Counted from the stretch's first letter, positions 46,386 to 58,020 are shown. The stretch is DNA of 64,000 nucleotides from Dillenia suffruticosa (GCA_033439265.1 JAVTVX010000031.1:19822001-19886000); one strand, 5' to 3'. Program-made: numbers and translations. Notes: generated by a model not told the origin, from the letters alone.

Positions 46386-47763
46386 GGATAAGTATTTTTT
46401 CACTTGGGCGATACAAAAATCATGATGTGGAATGCCGGTTATGAAAATATCTTGAGAGCAATTATGGGTGCCTATAAAAGTGGAGAGTAGCTTAGTGTTT
46501 TAAAAAAAAGGGAAAGAAAATTAGTCTCTCCATAGTACAAATTACACCTCACATGGTCCCCCGATGCATGAGAGAGAGTTTATGGAGCATGCAAGGGGTC
46601 CAAACTCGCATAATGCACTCTATCTTTTTTACTTTAAATGTTTTTTATTTTATTTTATATTATATGAGTTTAAAAATATAAATCATTTTATTAAATTTCT
46701 TGATTAGAAATAGTTGAGACATGACATTGTCATAACAATGCAATCTCACTGAACAAAAACAATTTAAAAATTACCCAAAATGAAAATTTTTTATTATTGT
46801 TTAAAATTTTAAAATTATAGTTTTATTTGTTAAACTATATATTATTATAAAAAATATACCAAACTATGAATTTTGTAATAAATTTATATTCAATCTCGTT
46901 GTACTAAATTATTTAACTTGCGATGTTGATATTATATATAATATATGTGTATTTTTTATGATCTTGCGTATAAAAATTCAATTGGGAAATAGAGATTAGT
47001 TTTGAACTTTTATTATTTTTTTTTTGGTGAAAAACTTTTATTTTAGCATACATAGCAAGTGATGAACTTTGATTATTTGACCACAACAAACAACTTGAAA
47101 AGATCTTAGTTCTTGAATGAGCCTTGTGGGAATTTGTTAAGAGAAGCAACAATGGCTTTAGTTTTGCTTAATTAATATGGCAAATTGTTTGGCATTCATC
47201 ATTTCATGACCATGTCAAAAGGGTTGCTTTTCAAAAAATGTAGCCCACTTTCCAATCATTCTTCCCCACCATTTAGGACTAATAATTTTAATTACCCATC
47301 TAACTTGCCATTACCAACCACATTGGATTTCAACATTCAACATAAGTATTTGTGACATTTTAGTGGTCACAATTCCTCTCCCAATCCAATAATCACGGGT
47401 TTAAATTTCAATATAATAAAAAAAATATATTTATCTTTTCATGACTTCTAAACATGGTTTTCTTAAAATTTCACCATTAGGAAATGCACTCCCTTTAGCC
47501 CATCAAAATCTTAAAACATTGAAAGAATATGAGATTATATCTTACTTGTATCGAAGAGTTTATGAATACAAAAAATTCGTTCTATGTTTGAGGATTTTGT
47601 TGCAAATTCCCTTTATTAAAATTTTGATATATTGCACGAAAAATTTCCACGGAAAGTAAAATTACCCCTAAATCATTTACAACCGCACGATCATACCCTT
47701 TGGTCCAAAACATGGAACGGGAGAATACTAAGGAAAACGATACAAAAGTGTGAACGGCTACAC

Positions 47764-48851
47764 TTACGGTGTACGATGGACACCTGTTTCATTGGAGGCT
47801 TTGAAAGCGAGCACCCGACCACCGACATCCTTCAAAAACGAGCCCACTGCCGCGTATTCTTCAAACGCTTTCTCGTCCGCTTGACAACGTAGGAGCGGCG
47901 GGAGAAACAACCAGAAAGCGGTAACAAACACGAAGGCAACCGTCAATGGCCCGGTCACAGCCCTAGGCAACTGGAATTTAACGGTAAAAGCTTTCTTCAA
48001 GACAATCTCAATCACTAAGCAAAGCCCATGGAGCAAAAAGAAGCACGTAATTTCCCAAGTGGGCCAAACCCGGCCCAAATAGTAGAAAATGAGCTCATGC
48101 ATTATGGCTGATACGATGAATGTGCTGAATACTGCGGGCAATGGGGCCCACTTACGACCTAATATACGAGTAGAGTAGTTTAATACAGGTTCATAGACCG
48201 TAGGCCGTAGAATACGAGTTGCCATGATGTTCCACCTACGGCCCCAGAAATCTTGTAATGAGGTGGACAAGTATGGTTCATTGAATTGTGGTTCGAGGTC
48301 CACGGACAATAGGGTTCTAGCCAGGGCTGCAACAGTGGCCAGTATGATTTCTAGCAAGAAATAAATGTGAAAGCAATAGAGGACCAATATGAATTTTGGG
48401 TGGAGATAATGGCTATAGTCATAGATTCTAAGCAAAAGTGCTAGTAATAGACCTTTTGTGGCATAGTTTACAGGTGATTTGTGACCTTTTTTGGTGGGTT
48501 GGTCTTGTTTTTGATCATTTTTGTGAGATGGGTCTTGTTGGACTTTGATGGGAAGACAAGCTAGAGCAATGAAACGAAGGAGAGAGATCGAAGAAGAAGA
48601 CAGAGGTCCCTTGTCGAATGCAAAGAGGAGAAGCTTGAAATTTGCAAGCCAAGCAATGAAGAAAGAGGTTGTACCTCCTAAATGCATAGAGTGTAGTTTT
48701 AGGGGTAGGTATAGAAAGAGAGAGACAATCGGTAAAATGGAAAGGAGCCTAAGGGTGCCTTTTGGGATGAACTTACCTCCACAATAGCAATAACACAAAG
48801 AGATGAAGACCAAAAGCCATACCTCCACAAAGTTTTTGATCTCTCCTCCCA

Positions 48852-48852
<1 letters not shown>
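47764..48852 (-). CDS. MBOAT acyltransferase, wax synthase/sterol O-acyltransferase-like (copy 1)
   Basis: Probably esterifies a long-chain alcohol or sterol with an acyl-CoA in the ER membrane. Single exon, 362 residues, the usual size for plant wax synthases. Start chosen at 48852 (MGGEIKNFVEVW); the open frame 14 codons upstream only reads a CT tract as RERERE. Hydrophobic segments alternate through the protein (VWLLVFISLCYCYC, LLSILPIVSLFLYLPL, FFIAWLANFKLLLFAF). The family block PQFNEPYLSTSLQDFWGRRW spans residues 188-207, and the proposed catalytic His252 sits in SAIMHELIFYYLG. A charged linker (QQDPSHKNDQKQDQPTKKGH) lies at 105-124. The sister copy lies 3.6 kb to the right in the same orientation. 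Substrate cannot be read from sequence: sterol acyltransferase (ASAT1-like) is an alternative to wax ester synthase. Confidence 0.92.

Positions 48853-48854
<2 letters not shown>

Positions 48855-48883
<29 letters not shown>
48855..48883 (-). repeat. CT/GA tract before MBOAT copy 1
   Basis: About 14 dinucleotides immediately before the ATG, GA on the coding strand. Copy 2 has an equivalent shorter tract at 53534-53551, so the tract probably predates the duplication. Confidence 0.85.
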
Positions 48884-48886
<3 letters not shown>

Positions 48887-49619
48887 CTGAACAATTGTGA
48901 AAAAGTTATATATAGAGAGACAGAGAGCGAGAGTGGGAAAGATAAATATCTATCCCCACTTGAGAATGAGAAACCAGGCCGCCCAAACTCCTTTTCGACC
49001 CTTCTGAGAAGAAAGAAGAGGAGTAAAAGGTGAAAGGGGAAGTATCACGCGTTTCGTCCAAAGAGTTTTAGACTGGTGCAAAGCATACCATTCCACCGTC
49101 AAATAAATGATTTTTTTGTAAAAGCCAATGGTGTGATGCCACGTCATGGTGATATTCCCCCGATCAAAAGTTATAGACATGAAATTTATGTAGAAATTCG
49201 ACTGTCCAAAAAAAAAAAAGACCTGAATAGAGGCATTGGCAGGGAATTGAGGTCATAAGAGACTGTATGGCGTGTGATCTTCTAGAAGGGCATAGAGTCA
49301 ATTTCCATTTTCCACCGAGGAAATTCCAATGGACGGAATATAATTTATCGGTTTTCATAATTGATTACCACGTTCAAAGATTGAGTTTGTTAAAAAATAT
49401 ATTATATATTAAAATCAAATTAATTATTTATGGTACATATTTAATTTTTTTATTTTTTTATTTCTATATTTATAATAATTATTTTATATATTTATGATAA
49501 TGAATTTCTATATAAATCATTATTTATTAAAATAATAAAATATTATATTTCATATTATTCATATTATTGCTTCCGTTTCTAAGATAATATCAAAGCCATA
49601 TTTATCAAAAAAAAATTTT

Positions 49620-49830
49620 TGGTATCATGTTTTAGATACCACATGATATCCAGAGTTTTGTCCCAACTAATCTGAACCGACCGCTACAGTGGCTCCTTTC
49701 AGATGACGTGTCTCTTAACGGAAAACGCTCCATACACATGAGGGTCTGATACTCCCAACAGGAGTCGAATCTCGATTATGTTTAAGGGTATTCAACCCCA
49801 CATCCAATTGAGCCGACCCATGTCGATATA
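49620..49830 (-). repeat. tRNA-derived SINE-like copy, family D
   Basis: On the minus strand: GGGTCGGCTCAATTGGATGT (A-box-like), ATCGAGATTCGACTCCTGTT (B-box-like), GAGTATCAGACCCTCATGTG, later GGTCGGTTCAGATTAGTTGG. A and B boxes are about 40 bases apart as in tRNA-derived promoters. Confidence 0.6.
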
Positions 49831-50190
49831 TTTATCAATATTTCATATTTATATTATTTTTATTTTTATTTTTATTATTTAAAAATATATTATATATCAA
49901 AATCAAATCAATTATTAATTTAATTTTAATATATATTTGACTTTCTTTACTTTTATATTTTTATATTTATAATAATTATTTTTATATTTGTGATAATAGA
50001 TTTTTTATATAAAATCAATATATTGTAGTTATTTATTGGAGTATTGGAGTATTGATTTCATATTATTATTATATTACTTTCAATTATTTTTAATATAATA
50101 TTAGAATCATATTCAATTTTTTATTTTAATTTGATCATAACTCTCTTTACAAGAAAAAAAAAATTCTCTATTTACCTATACACGTATCTA

Positions 50191-50395
50191 GAAAACTCCT
50201 GATTCGTTACAGAAAAATTGCTCTTCGGTGTGCACCCACCACATGGCCTCCGGAAGACTCCTGGTCTGTGTTGGAAAAGCAGCTCCAGTAGTGTCCACAT
50301 GCCACCTCCAGAGAGGACCCTGGCTCGTTTTGAAAAAACTGCTCCTCAGTCGTGCCCACACGTGCCTTCGGAAGAGCACTAAACAAGCAGTTTTC
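50191..50395. repeat. Minisatellite, unit 59-62 bp, three and a third copies
   Basis: Units start at 50191, 50253, 50312 and 50371 (partial). Each begins GAAGACTCCTGGTCTGTG or close to it, passes an A-rich GCTCCTC block and ends GTGCCCACACGTGCCTTCG or close. Divergence between units is about 25-35 percent by eye, so it is old. Both strands appear as open frames (110 and 77 codons), which follows from the repeat and not from coding. Confidence 0.8.
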
Positions 50396-51869
50396 AATAT
50401 CCATACCCTTCGAGAGATTAACTTTGTACGAATATTAAGACAAAATTCAGATGGGATATAGACATGGATATTGATGTGTTTACACACTAATCTGGATTCA
50501 TTTCTCTTCTTTGTCTGCAAATATTTTACCCTTTCAAAAAAGTAAGAGAAATCTCAGGTATCATAATAAGAAATTATCAAGAAACCACACAAATTCCAAA
50601 TCAGGAAGACTGAATAATTAAAAATTCAATATTTCCGACACCACACAGAATTTTATCAAGAGAAATCAAAAGTTATCCGACCAAAAACGTTATTTGACTT
50701 CGTGGTTTTGAGGTCCTCTTTTGACGGCGCCCGTTTGTTGAAAACCCTATCGATTTGACCCGCTTAAGTCTACCAATTGGAAAAAGTTCGATGGTCCTGT
50801 TTAGGCAGCCCGACTGAGTTTATTTAATCTTATTTTAAATATTACATTTTTATATTAAAATAAAAATAGAAAATTTCGAATTTTACAGGTAAAAATCAAA
50901 ATTTTCCTGCAAAAATGATTTTAAATTATATTAATATTGAAAAGTCAGACAAAAAATACCAATTCATTAAGTCTCTCTTTCTTTTTCTAGTATTGGCCAA
51001 CTAGTATTCGAGTTAACTGACTAATTAAATTCGAACAACCCAATTTAGGGGTTAGATTTCTCAATCCCTATTTTTTTTTCTCAGTACTCAAATTCGATAT
51101 TTTAGTTTAAAGTAATACCATATCACTAAATTCATGAAACGTTAATTCTCTACTTTTCTCTTTGATTGCTCGTAAAAAATTATTCATTTTAATATTTTTT
51201 ACATGAAAAATGTTTTGCATAATATAGAGTGCCCCAAATAGATTCTTCAATCTCCAAAGTATTTAAATTGCCAATTCAGAAAGACAATTTTCTTTGTCTT
51301 TTTACATATTTTTGCACCTCAACTCTGTCTACTAAATCTAATATATAAATCTAAGTTTCGGATTGTAGCACAGTCATTCTATTTGTATGTTAGAAATACG
51401 TTAGAATGCACTAAACTGAAAAACCTTAACGAATATACAAATATTAAAAAATATTAATTTATCAAATTCCTCACTCATCAAGCAATATATATATTTTTTT
51501 ACTTATTGATATTTAATAATCAATTTATTGATCTCGACTAATCTGATTCAAGTTAATTGTTGGACTCATTAAGAGATGAACTCTCTCAATATTTATTTTT
51601 TTTAATCCCAATAATCGAAATGGAGAAGTTGGTTAAAAAAATTTAGTACTTTTGCCCAAGGGGTTGATCTCATCAACCAATAATCAATACCAAATAATTT
51701 GGAGTTCAATACTCTTAATTGGATGTAGAAAATGGCCTTTGTTAGTCTCTTCTAGAGGTGGGAAACCAACACTTTTAAGTGAGGAAGACAATTTCTCAAA
51801 TTTAATAGTTGAAAAAATGCACAAGAATTTGACATCTTCTTTCAGGAAGCAAATTCAAAACTAAGTTGT

Positions 51870-51945
51870 ACTTGGTACCAAGAATTGAACCTTGGCCGAA
51901 TGCCCGCATGGGGCCACAACCACTGGGCCAAGAGTTTCATGGCGA
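51870..51945 (-). repeat. tRNA-like / SINE head fragment
   Basis: The minus strand reads TCTTGGCCCAGTGGTTGTGG (A-box-like TGGCCCAGTGG) and GGCCAAGGTTCAATTCTTGG (B-box-like GGTTCAATTCT). It lacks a foldable tRNA acceptor stem and anticodon arm, so it is more likely a SINE head than a tRNA gene. Confidence 0.45.
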
Positions 51946-52432
51946 AACAAGAGAATTATCATAGAGTCGGCACCCAGAGAGGGAGAGAGAGGCCAGAGAC
52001 TTTTTAAGAGCCTTACGTATTGTTTTGGACTTTCGGGTGGGACCATATATAGCAGCTTTTGTTTAATTCCCTGGAGGGCAAAGATGCCCAAAATTCAAGA
52101 TTTTTGTATATGATTTCTTCCCCACCCCCCAAAAAAAAAGGACTTCTACTTAGATCCGCCCGTTTATGGACATTGTGAAGTCAAGTAAATGGAAATACTT
52201 TACTTATTACCGAATAAATCACTTATTTTATCCAGCATTGGCATGCTTTTATAACACTGAACAACCTCTTCTTTTCCACTTAAATAATATAATTTCATAA
52301 ACTTCATTCAAATGTTTAAATGTCGACTCTCATTCATTCAAATCTCATGCATCATTAATAAACTTTAAATGCATTTCATCAAACAAGTGAGACGATGGGA
52401 TTTATGATTACAATCAATGTACCAAGTGACAG

Positions 52433-53533
52433 TTAAAACCTTGAACTTCCAAATGTCTCCAGTAGCATCAAATTGTTACTTGTTTGGTTGAACTTGGGAG
52501 TCCAAGGCATGAGACCATGTTCAAAACCCTTCACGAAAGCTCCAAACATGGCATACTCTTCCATGGCTCTATTGAAGAGATTGCCATGCAGAAATGGAGG
52601 AAGAAACAGATAAAATGCAGTAACCATAACAAAAATTACGGTCAATGGACCAGTCACCAGTTGGGGCAATTGACACCTGTGGGTGAAAATCTTCTTCAAA
52701 ATAATCTCAATGACCAAACACACCCCATGAAGAATAAAAAAGCATGACATCTCCCATGAGCTCTTGACCCGCAGCAGGTGGTAGATCACAAGCTCGTGCA
52801 TTAGGGCCGAGACTATGAACGTGCTCATTACAGCTGGTATCGGAGCCCATTTGCGGCCTAGTAGTTGGGCTGAAATTTTCAAAACAGGATTGTAAATTGT
52901 GGGTTTAAGAGTTCGACTCACTATTAAATTCCATCTTCGGCCCCAAAAGTCTTGCAATGACGCGGACAAGTATGGCTTGTTGAACTGCGGTTCTAGCTCG
53001 AGGGATGAAAAGCTTCGAGCCAGAGCTGCAGCGGAGGCCAATATGATCTCTAGCGCCAAGTAAATTTGAACTCCATGGGTAGCCAAAATTAAAATTTTGG
53101 GGATACGGTCATTGTAGTCGTAGACTTTGAACAACATTGTCAATAGCAAGGCTTTTGTAGTGTAAATTTTGGGTGACATGAGAGCATTTTTGGTGGGTTT
53201 GCTAGATGGGTTTTCTCGGGTTTTGATGGGTAGACAAGCTAAGACCATAAAATCTGAGAGTGAAAGAGGTGAGGTTGAAGAAAGAGTACCTTTGCCGAAT
53301 GCAAAGAGGAGGAGTTTGAAATTTGCAAGCCAAGCAATGAAAAAAGAAGTTGGTCCTCTTAAATTGACTGAGTTGAGCATTAGAGGGAGGAAAACAAAGA
53401 GAGTCACAATTGGTAAGATGCTTAGAAGTCTAGGAGTACCTTTTGGGATGAACCTAGCCACATAGTTGCAATAGGATAAAGAGATGAAGACTGATGTCCA
53501 TACCTTGATGAAGTTCATCAACTCACTCTCCAT
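52433..53533 (-). CDS. MBOAT acyltransferase, wax synthase/sterol O-acyltransferase-like (copy 2)
   Basis: Single exon, 366 residues, starting MESELMNFIKVWTSVFISLS. Collinear with copy 1 from end to end, with near-identical blocks (RFIPKGTPRLLSILPIV, TSFFIAWLANFKLLLFAF, LGRKWAPIPAVMSTFIVSAL) and otherwise moderate divergence. The family block is EPQFNKPYLSASLQDFWGRR at residues 181-200 and the proposed catalytic His246 is in ALMHELVIYHLLR. The acidic/charged linker of copy 1 is replaced by KTRENPSSKPTKN, and the C-terminus differs entirely (TPKFNQTSNNLMLLETFG), so most divergence is in loops and tails. This is what is expected of an older tandem duplicate still under constraint. Both copies keep all family motifs, so both look functional. 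Confidence 0.92.
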   Translation of the reverse strand: MESELMNFIKVWTSVFISLSYCNYVARFIPKGTPRLLSILPIVTLFVFLPLMLNSVNLRGPTSFFIAWLANFKLLLFAFGKGTLSSTSPLSLSDFMVLACLPIKTRENPSSKPTKNALMSPKIYTTKALLLTMLFKVYDYNDRIPKILILATHGVQIYLALEIILASAAALARSFSSLELEPQFNKPYLSASLQDFWGRRWNLIVSRTLKPTIYNPVLKISAQLLGRKWAPIPAVMSTFIVSALMHELVIYHLLRVKSSWEMSCFFILHGVCLVIEIILKKIFTHRCQLPQLVTGPLTVIFVMVTAFYLFLPPFLHGNLFNRAMEEYAMFGAFVKGFEHGLMPWTPKFNQTSNNLMLLETFGSSRF

Positions 53534-53551
53534 CTCTCTCTCTCTCTCTCT
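53534..53551 (-). repeat. CT/GA tract before MBOAT copy 2
   Basis: Nine dinucleotides directly before the ATG, GA on the coding strand, in the same place as in copy 1. Confidence 0.8.
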
Positions 53552-54324
53552 CAGGTGCTTTAAGAAGATCTGAAAAGGGATTTCTTCGGGGCGTCAAAAC
53601 TTGATAGAAACAGAAGGAAGAGGAATGAGAAAAAGGATCTGCGCAAGAGGAAAGAGGAAAACCAAGAGAATAAATAGATGGTTAATCAAGGCTTGTTACG
53701 TTGTTTAAATAGTAGTACTTTATGCTGTATGAACAAAATAATTAATAAAAACACAATAAAACGACATTATAGTTGTACTGAGTGACACCAATCTAGAATT
53801 CTACTTTTATCATTTACTTCAAACCTCAAGGGATGGACCACTATGTAAAGTTAGAACACATAGTCAAATCTTGTAGCTTTAAAGCTATATAAAATTATTC
53901 TCAAAGTAATGTATATATATGAACCAGATAAGACTAGTAGTAAATAAACTAAATTTTATATAGCAACTCTTATGAAAAAAAAATCAATATTTCTTAAATT
54001 TGAGTATTTTGAATTTATTAAAATATATTTCAAATAATTAAAATATAAATATACGAAAACAAGTCGACTCTGACTGTTATGTCAACTCAAATTATTTTGT
54101 ATTTGGATCTCTCTCGTGTTTCATAATATTGAGTCTTTGATATTTCTGAAAATTTGGGCATATAGCATATGTCCATGGGCAAGCATCGAGCTTAACTAGG
54201 AAATGAAATGTATAGTACATATATAATATGACTACTGGGGTATCCTTTTCACCATGCCAAATAGGGGGAATTCAGATTGTGCGGCCACAATGTTCTATCA
54301 ACTTTGGAGACAATTCTGATTAGT

Positions 54325-54480
54325 ATTTTGTCAGCTAACCGTGAAGTTTCGAACGTGACGAGTTTGATTCTCGAATAAGAAATTCGTAAATTTAGAATTA
54401 TATAATGGAGTAACCCTTTTTTTATAATTATTAAATAAATCAAAACAACTATTATAATTAGAATTTGCTCTGAAAAAATT
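54325..54480 (+). repeat. SINE-like copy
   Basis: Reads TTTTGTCAGCTAACCGTGAA (A-box region), GACGAGTTTGATTCTCGAAT (B-box-like), AGAAATTCGTAAATTTAGAA and an AT-rich tail ATTAAATAAATCAAAACAAC. Related in tail to AT-rich DNA at 36850-36970. Confidence 0.45.
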
Positions 54481-54762
54481 TATCTGGGTACTAATTATCA
54501 AGTTATGAATATTTGTATTTAGCATAAACTATATGAATTTATTAATTTGGTGCGGCATTTGAAGTTTTGATGTTTGTAGGTATTATTGGTATTGAAAATT
54601 TTATAAAAGAAAAATATGTAATATCAAATCAATAAATAACAAATAAACTTACACTAACTATAAGTCTTATTTGATAATTTCTTTAGTAATCGGATTCCAG
54701 TTTGTGTAATTTTGATTGAACAAGGGGATTCAACTCATTTGCAACTCTTATTATCGTATCTA

Positions 54763-54954
54763 TGACCAACGGTTAATTGATTTAATAGAATATAATATTA
54801 AATTTCTTAATTAAAATCATGAATTCGACTCATGACTTGGGAATGGAGCAGACTACGTTGAGAGGGTAGCCCCCTTAAATAGGTCATTTCAAGTCTCGGA
54901 GCATATTAATAAGAATATAAGTTCAGGTATCGATCGATATAGTATAAAAAAAAA
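54763..54954 (+). repeat. tRNA-derived SINE, family A
   Basis: Reads GACCAACGGTTAATTGATTT, AATTCGACTCATGACTTGGG, AATGGAGCAGACTACGTTGA, GGGTAGCCCCCTTAAATAGG, then GGTATCGATCGATATAGTAT and an A-run. Confidence 0.8.
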
Positions 54955-55560
54955 TCACCAAATTTGTGCAGTCTCAAAATCGTGATGGCCCAGCATCCTT
55001 TCTGGGATAGGCCTACCAATTCAGATTTACTGAAACCAAACTAGGCCTTCATTAGGCCAAGATTTGAGAAGATCCATTTTTTTTGAATAAACCACCGTCA
55101 CTCATAATTATATTAATATGACTAATTTTAATTCAAATTAAATTAAACTCTTAAACGATAAAATTTTTTTGACGTTTATTTTCACGATATACAAAAATGT
55201 AACCCAATAACTTATTTAAGGAGTGCCAATGTCCAGATCCATTTTAGAGCTTAGATGAGCAAGGGAGAAACAAAGGCAAATACACCTCCTTTCTTGCAAC
55301 AATTTTGCCAATAAAAGAGAGACTTTGCAAATGTAAACCCTTGTACTAGCTTACCTGAGAACATTTTTATTCTTTTTCTTCTTCATTTTTATTTTTAAAG
55401 TTTCTGAGTTGTTGTTCTAATGGGCCCAAAATGGAATGGAAGAATAAATCACTGGGAAATATCTTTCGGAATAACACTAAAACTTTGATTTGGATTCAAG
55501 TAGGGAAACAATTGACTTAAAAGAGTTAACAATCACATTTCATGGGGACAAATTTTCAAG

Positions 55561-57012
55561 TTAATGCCAATCTCTCCTGATATCAAATGTGTAGTTGATC
55601 TCCAAGTAGCATCTTCTGTCATCATCCAGAAACTGCAATCACAGTGAGAACGAATCCAAAGAAAACACTGATAGAATCTTGTCTCTTAGGTCACAAACAT
55701 AGGAGCTTGCTAATCATACAATAGCAATGCCAACGATAGTACCTCCACCAAGTTTACCATCATAATCCTTTTAAAGACAAGATATTCAAAGAAAAGCCTA
55801 TATTTTCTTTGGGAATTTTATCATAAATCAAGGTGAGAATGAGTATTCTTCAGAGCCAAAATCAATCTTAGATGCAAAGCCGAGGTCAAAATGGTCATAA
55901 AGATTACTGTGCTTTTCTATTATATAAAAACCATTTAAATGAAAATTAAAAAAAAAAAGAATCAAATCTTAACTACACAATAATAAGCATGAAAGGTAAA
56001 GGTATTTGATTGAGCATAACCTTTGTTTTAGCTGAATAAGATCCTCTAGCAAGAATGCCGGGTGGAGTAGTGTCTTCAGGCAGCTCATGGGTGTAAGGCT
56101 CTGGCTGAGGACCGAATGTTCCTAGCATATTTTTTGAACAATCCACTGCCCATGAAACAAACATCTCACGTCACACAATATCTAATTGAACGGTTCTACA
56201 AGTTAAAAAAAACCAATTTGAGAGAGAGAGAGAGAGAGAACCTTTCACACCAGTTTTCCAAACATTGTTAACGCATTTGAGACCTGAGACAATGTTATTG
56301 GTGACCTGAAAAGTGAATTTGAACTATTAACGGCTATCTTCCTTAAAGGTAAACCACAAGCTTTTGGGTTTTCCATCTTCAGGAATTGCAAGAACATTAT
56401 CTGGTCCGCCGGGTGATTTGATTACGGGGGTCAGAATTTTCACATCTGGTTCTAGATTTTCTACAAAACCCACAAAAATTAATCACATCGTCAAAATATC
56501 CAAGTAACATACAAGAAATATATATGTATATATACATATATATAGAGAGAGAGAGAAAGAGAGAGATTGAGCAAAAATGAGAATGGTTGACCTCCTATAG
56601 AGTTAACGTCCACCCTCCCAAGAAGTTGTTTCCTGCCACCTTCTCAAGCTCTCAACGTCCTAATTTCTCAAAACCCCACCATTGGAGAGAGAAAGAGAGA
56701 GAGAGAGAGATCAGAAAAAAACACAGAGAAGATATATAAAGAAAAAAAAAAAGAAGTGTAGTATTTGGGGGCGGGAGAAAGAGACAAACTTTATCCTTCT
56801 CCAATTGTTCTTTGAGAGTGAATTGAGGACCCAGTTGCAATTTCCCTTCAATCTCTTCATCTTCCTTCTCTTCCTCAGTTGTGTATACGTATAGAGAACT
56901 ACCACTCACATTTCTTGGAATGTTAGTCACAGTCTCAAACTCATCAACCTTGTCTTCTTTTCATTTCCTTCAACACCAACAACAACCTCTCGCTCTTGTC
57001 ATCAAAACCCAT
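55561..57012 (-). pseudogene. Rho GDP-dissociation inhibitor pseudogene
   Basis: RhoGDI extracts ROP GTPases from membranes. Exon remnants on the minus strand: 57012-56790, 56659-56592, 56460-56242, 56145-56021, 55632-55561. Recognisable blocks are GKLQLGPQFTLKEQLEKDK, VESLRRWQE, ENLEPDVKILTPVIKSPGGP then DNVLAIPEDGKPKSLWFTFKE, FKFTFQVTNNIVSGLK then WKTGVK, MLGTFGPQPEPYTHELPEDT then ARGSYSAKTK, and FLDDDRRCYLEINYTFDIRR. Lesions: the ATG with MGFDDKSE is out of frame with the rest of exon 1 and more than one shift is needed to join them; an extra A in exon 2 (TTT at 56629-56631); two adjacent stops in exon 3 (56324-56329); a shortened C-terminus (DWH, stop). Splice sites are intact, so it decayed in place. 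Alternatively the assembly has clustered errors, but the paired stops argue against that. Confidence 0.85.
56694..56712. repeat. GA tract in the RhoGDI pseudogene intron
   Basis: About ten GA units between exon remnants 1 and 2; further GA tracts at 56221-56239 and 56544-56568 lie in other introns of the same locus. Confidence 0.75.
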
Positions 57013-58020
57013 GTTGCTTTTGGAGCTTGATGAGACAACTCCAATAGCCAAAGACATGTATATCAATTACCCACTAAAAAATTTGCCAAAATCTCTTGCA
57101 AATGTAGGAAATGTGGAAAGCTACCCAAAACCCACAGGCCACAAGGGGGGGGGGAGAGGGGGGAATGGGAGGAGAATCTCTATAATGACAAAAGGAAAAA
57201 TGAGAGAAAAAAATGAGAGAAAAACCATATAATACAAGGTTAGGATGGGAACATTAAAAAAAAAAAGGAGGTAAGATGGGTCAAAGAATCCCAGAAAGCT
57301 AACTTAAAATATATATATCACCAAAACCCACTTAACTCTTGTAAAAAAAGGAAAAGAAAAAAAATATACACATCCAGAGAGAGAGAGAGAGAGAGAGATT
57401 GGTTTCCATGAAGTATAAAGAAAAGAGGAAATGGTCATCTGGCGACCCGAAATTCTTTTAACCATGCAGATGAGAGAGATCGAGCGGGAGAGATAGAGAG
57501 TGGGGAGATCGTGAAGGTCACTAGGCTGCAAAATACATGAGGACAACTTGATTGGGTGGACAAAAGATACCCTTTGACCATGTCTCAGTATTGAACCTCT
57601 GAGAGCTTTCACTGCCATTTAATTACACACTTCGTATCATCTTTCAATTATTTTTATTTTATAATAATAATCGATGGGTTTAATGGGCAATGCAGATATT
57701 AGGGGTCTAACCTTTTTGTTTTATCTGCTTTTTTGGTAACTGAAAATAGCATCCTAGTACCTAGGTGCCATATTTAAAGACATAGTGGGTCTCCATCCGG
57801 TGGTCCAATCTTCAAACAAGCCCAAATGTTCCCACGGTGGTAATTTTGCGCTCATCACAGCCTGCATTTTGCAGTACGTACAGACAGCTAGCTCATCAGA
57901 GGATAAATTGGGGGCATATATTTTAAGATTAATGAATTATGACAATATGTGTATGTATTTGTGAAAAGTGGAGCAAATCTAACTTGGTGTGATTTTATTG
58001 ATTTAAAATTGCACCGCACG

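Larger units (their letters stand above)
41205..47763. other. Long AT-rich intergenic region without a gene
   Basis: About 6.5 kb. Contains the GA tract in the V-ATPase leader (41211-41249), SINE-like pieces at 42355-42445 (-), 42581-42759 (+) and 46205-46385 (-), a GA patch at 42779-42822, TA-rich microsatellite near 43620-43645, a C-run at 46107-46121, and a doubled phrase CTAAATTCGGACTTTAATGG at 45747-45790. The frames in this stretch are short, low-complexity or K/I-rich, with no motif or splice partner. Confidence 0.6.
48884..52432. other. Spacer between the two MBOAT genes
   Basis: Contains promoter and leader of copy 1, a SINE-like copy (49620-49830), a GC-richer minisatellite (50191-50395), AT-rich DNA with TA-rich stretches (49390-49560, 49850-50140) and a tRNA-like piece (51870-51945). 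No gene seen. Confidence 0.55.
53552..55560. other. Intergenic region with SINE copies
   Basis: Promoter side of MBOAT copy 2, then AT-rich DNA with two SINE-like copies (54325-54480 and 54763-54954). The frames at 54249-54525 (-) run antisense to the first of these and are not genes. Confidence 0.55.

Noticed and set aside
48853..48894. Upstream start for MBOAT copy 1
   Set aside because: Adds RERERERE encoded by a GA tract; copy 2 starts at the equivalent of the chosen ATG.
51870..51945. Possible tRNA gene
   Set aside because: A- and B-box-like words are present but no acceptor stem or clear anticodon arm; treated as a SINE head.
56652..56930. Intact RhoGDI N-terminal frame starting at 56930
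   Set aside because: The first codon there is GTG, not ATG, and an in-frame stop lies just upstream; the true ATG (57012) is in another frame.
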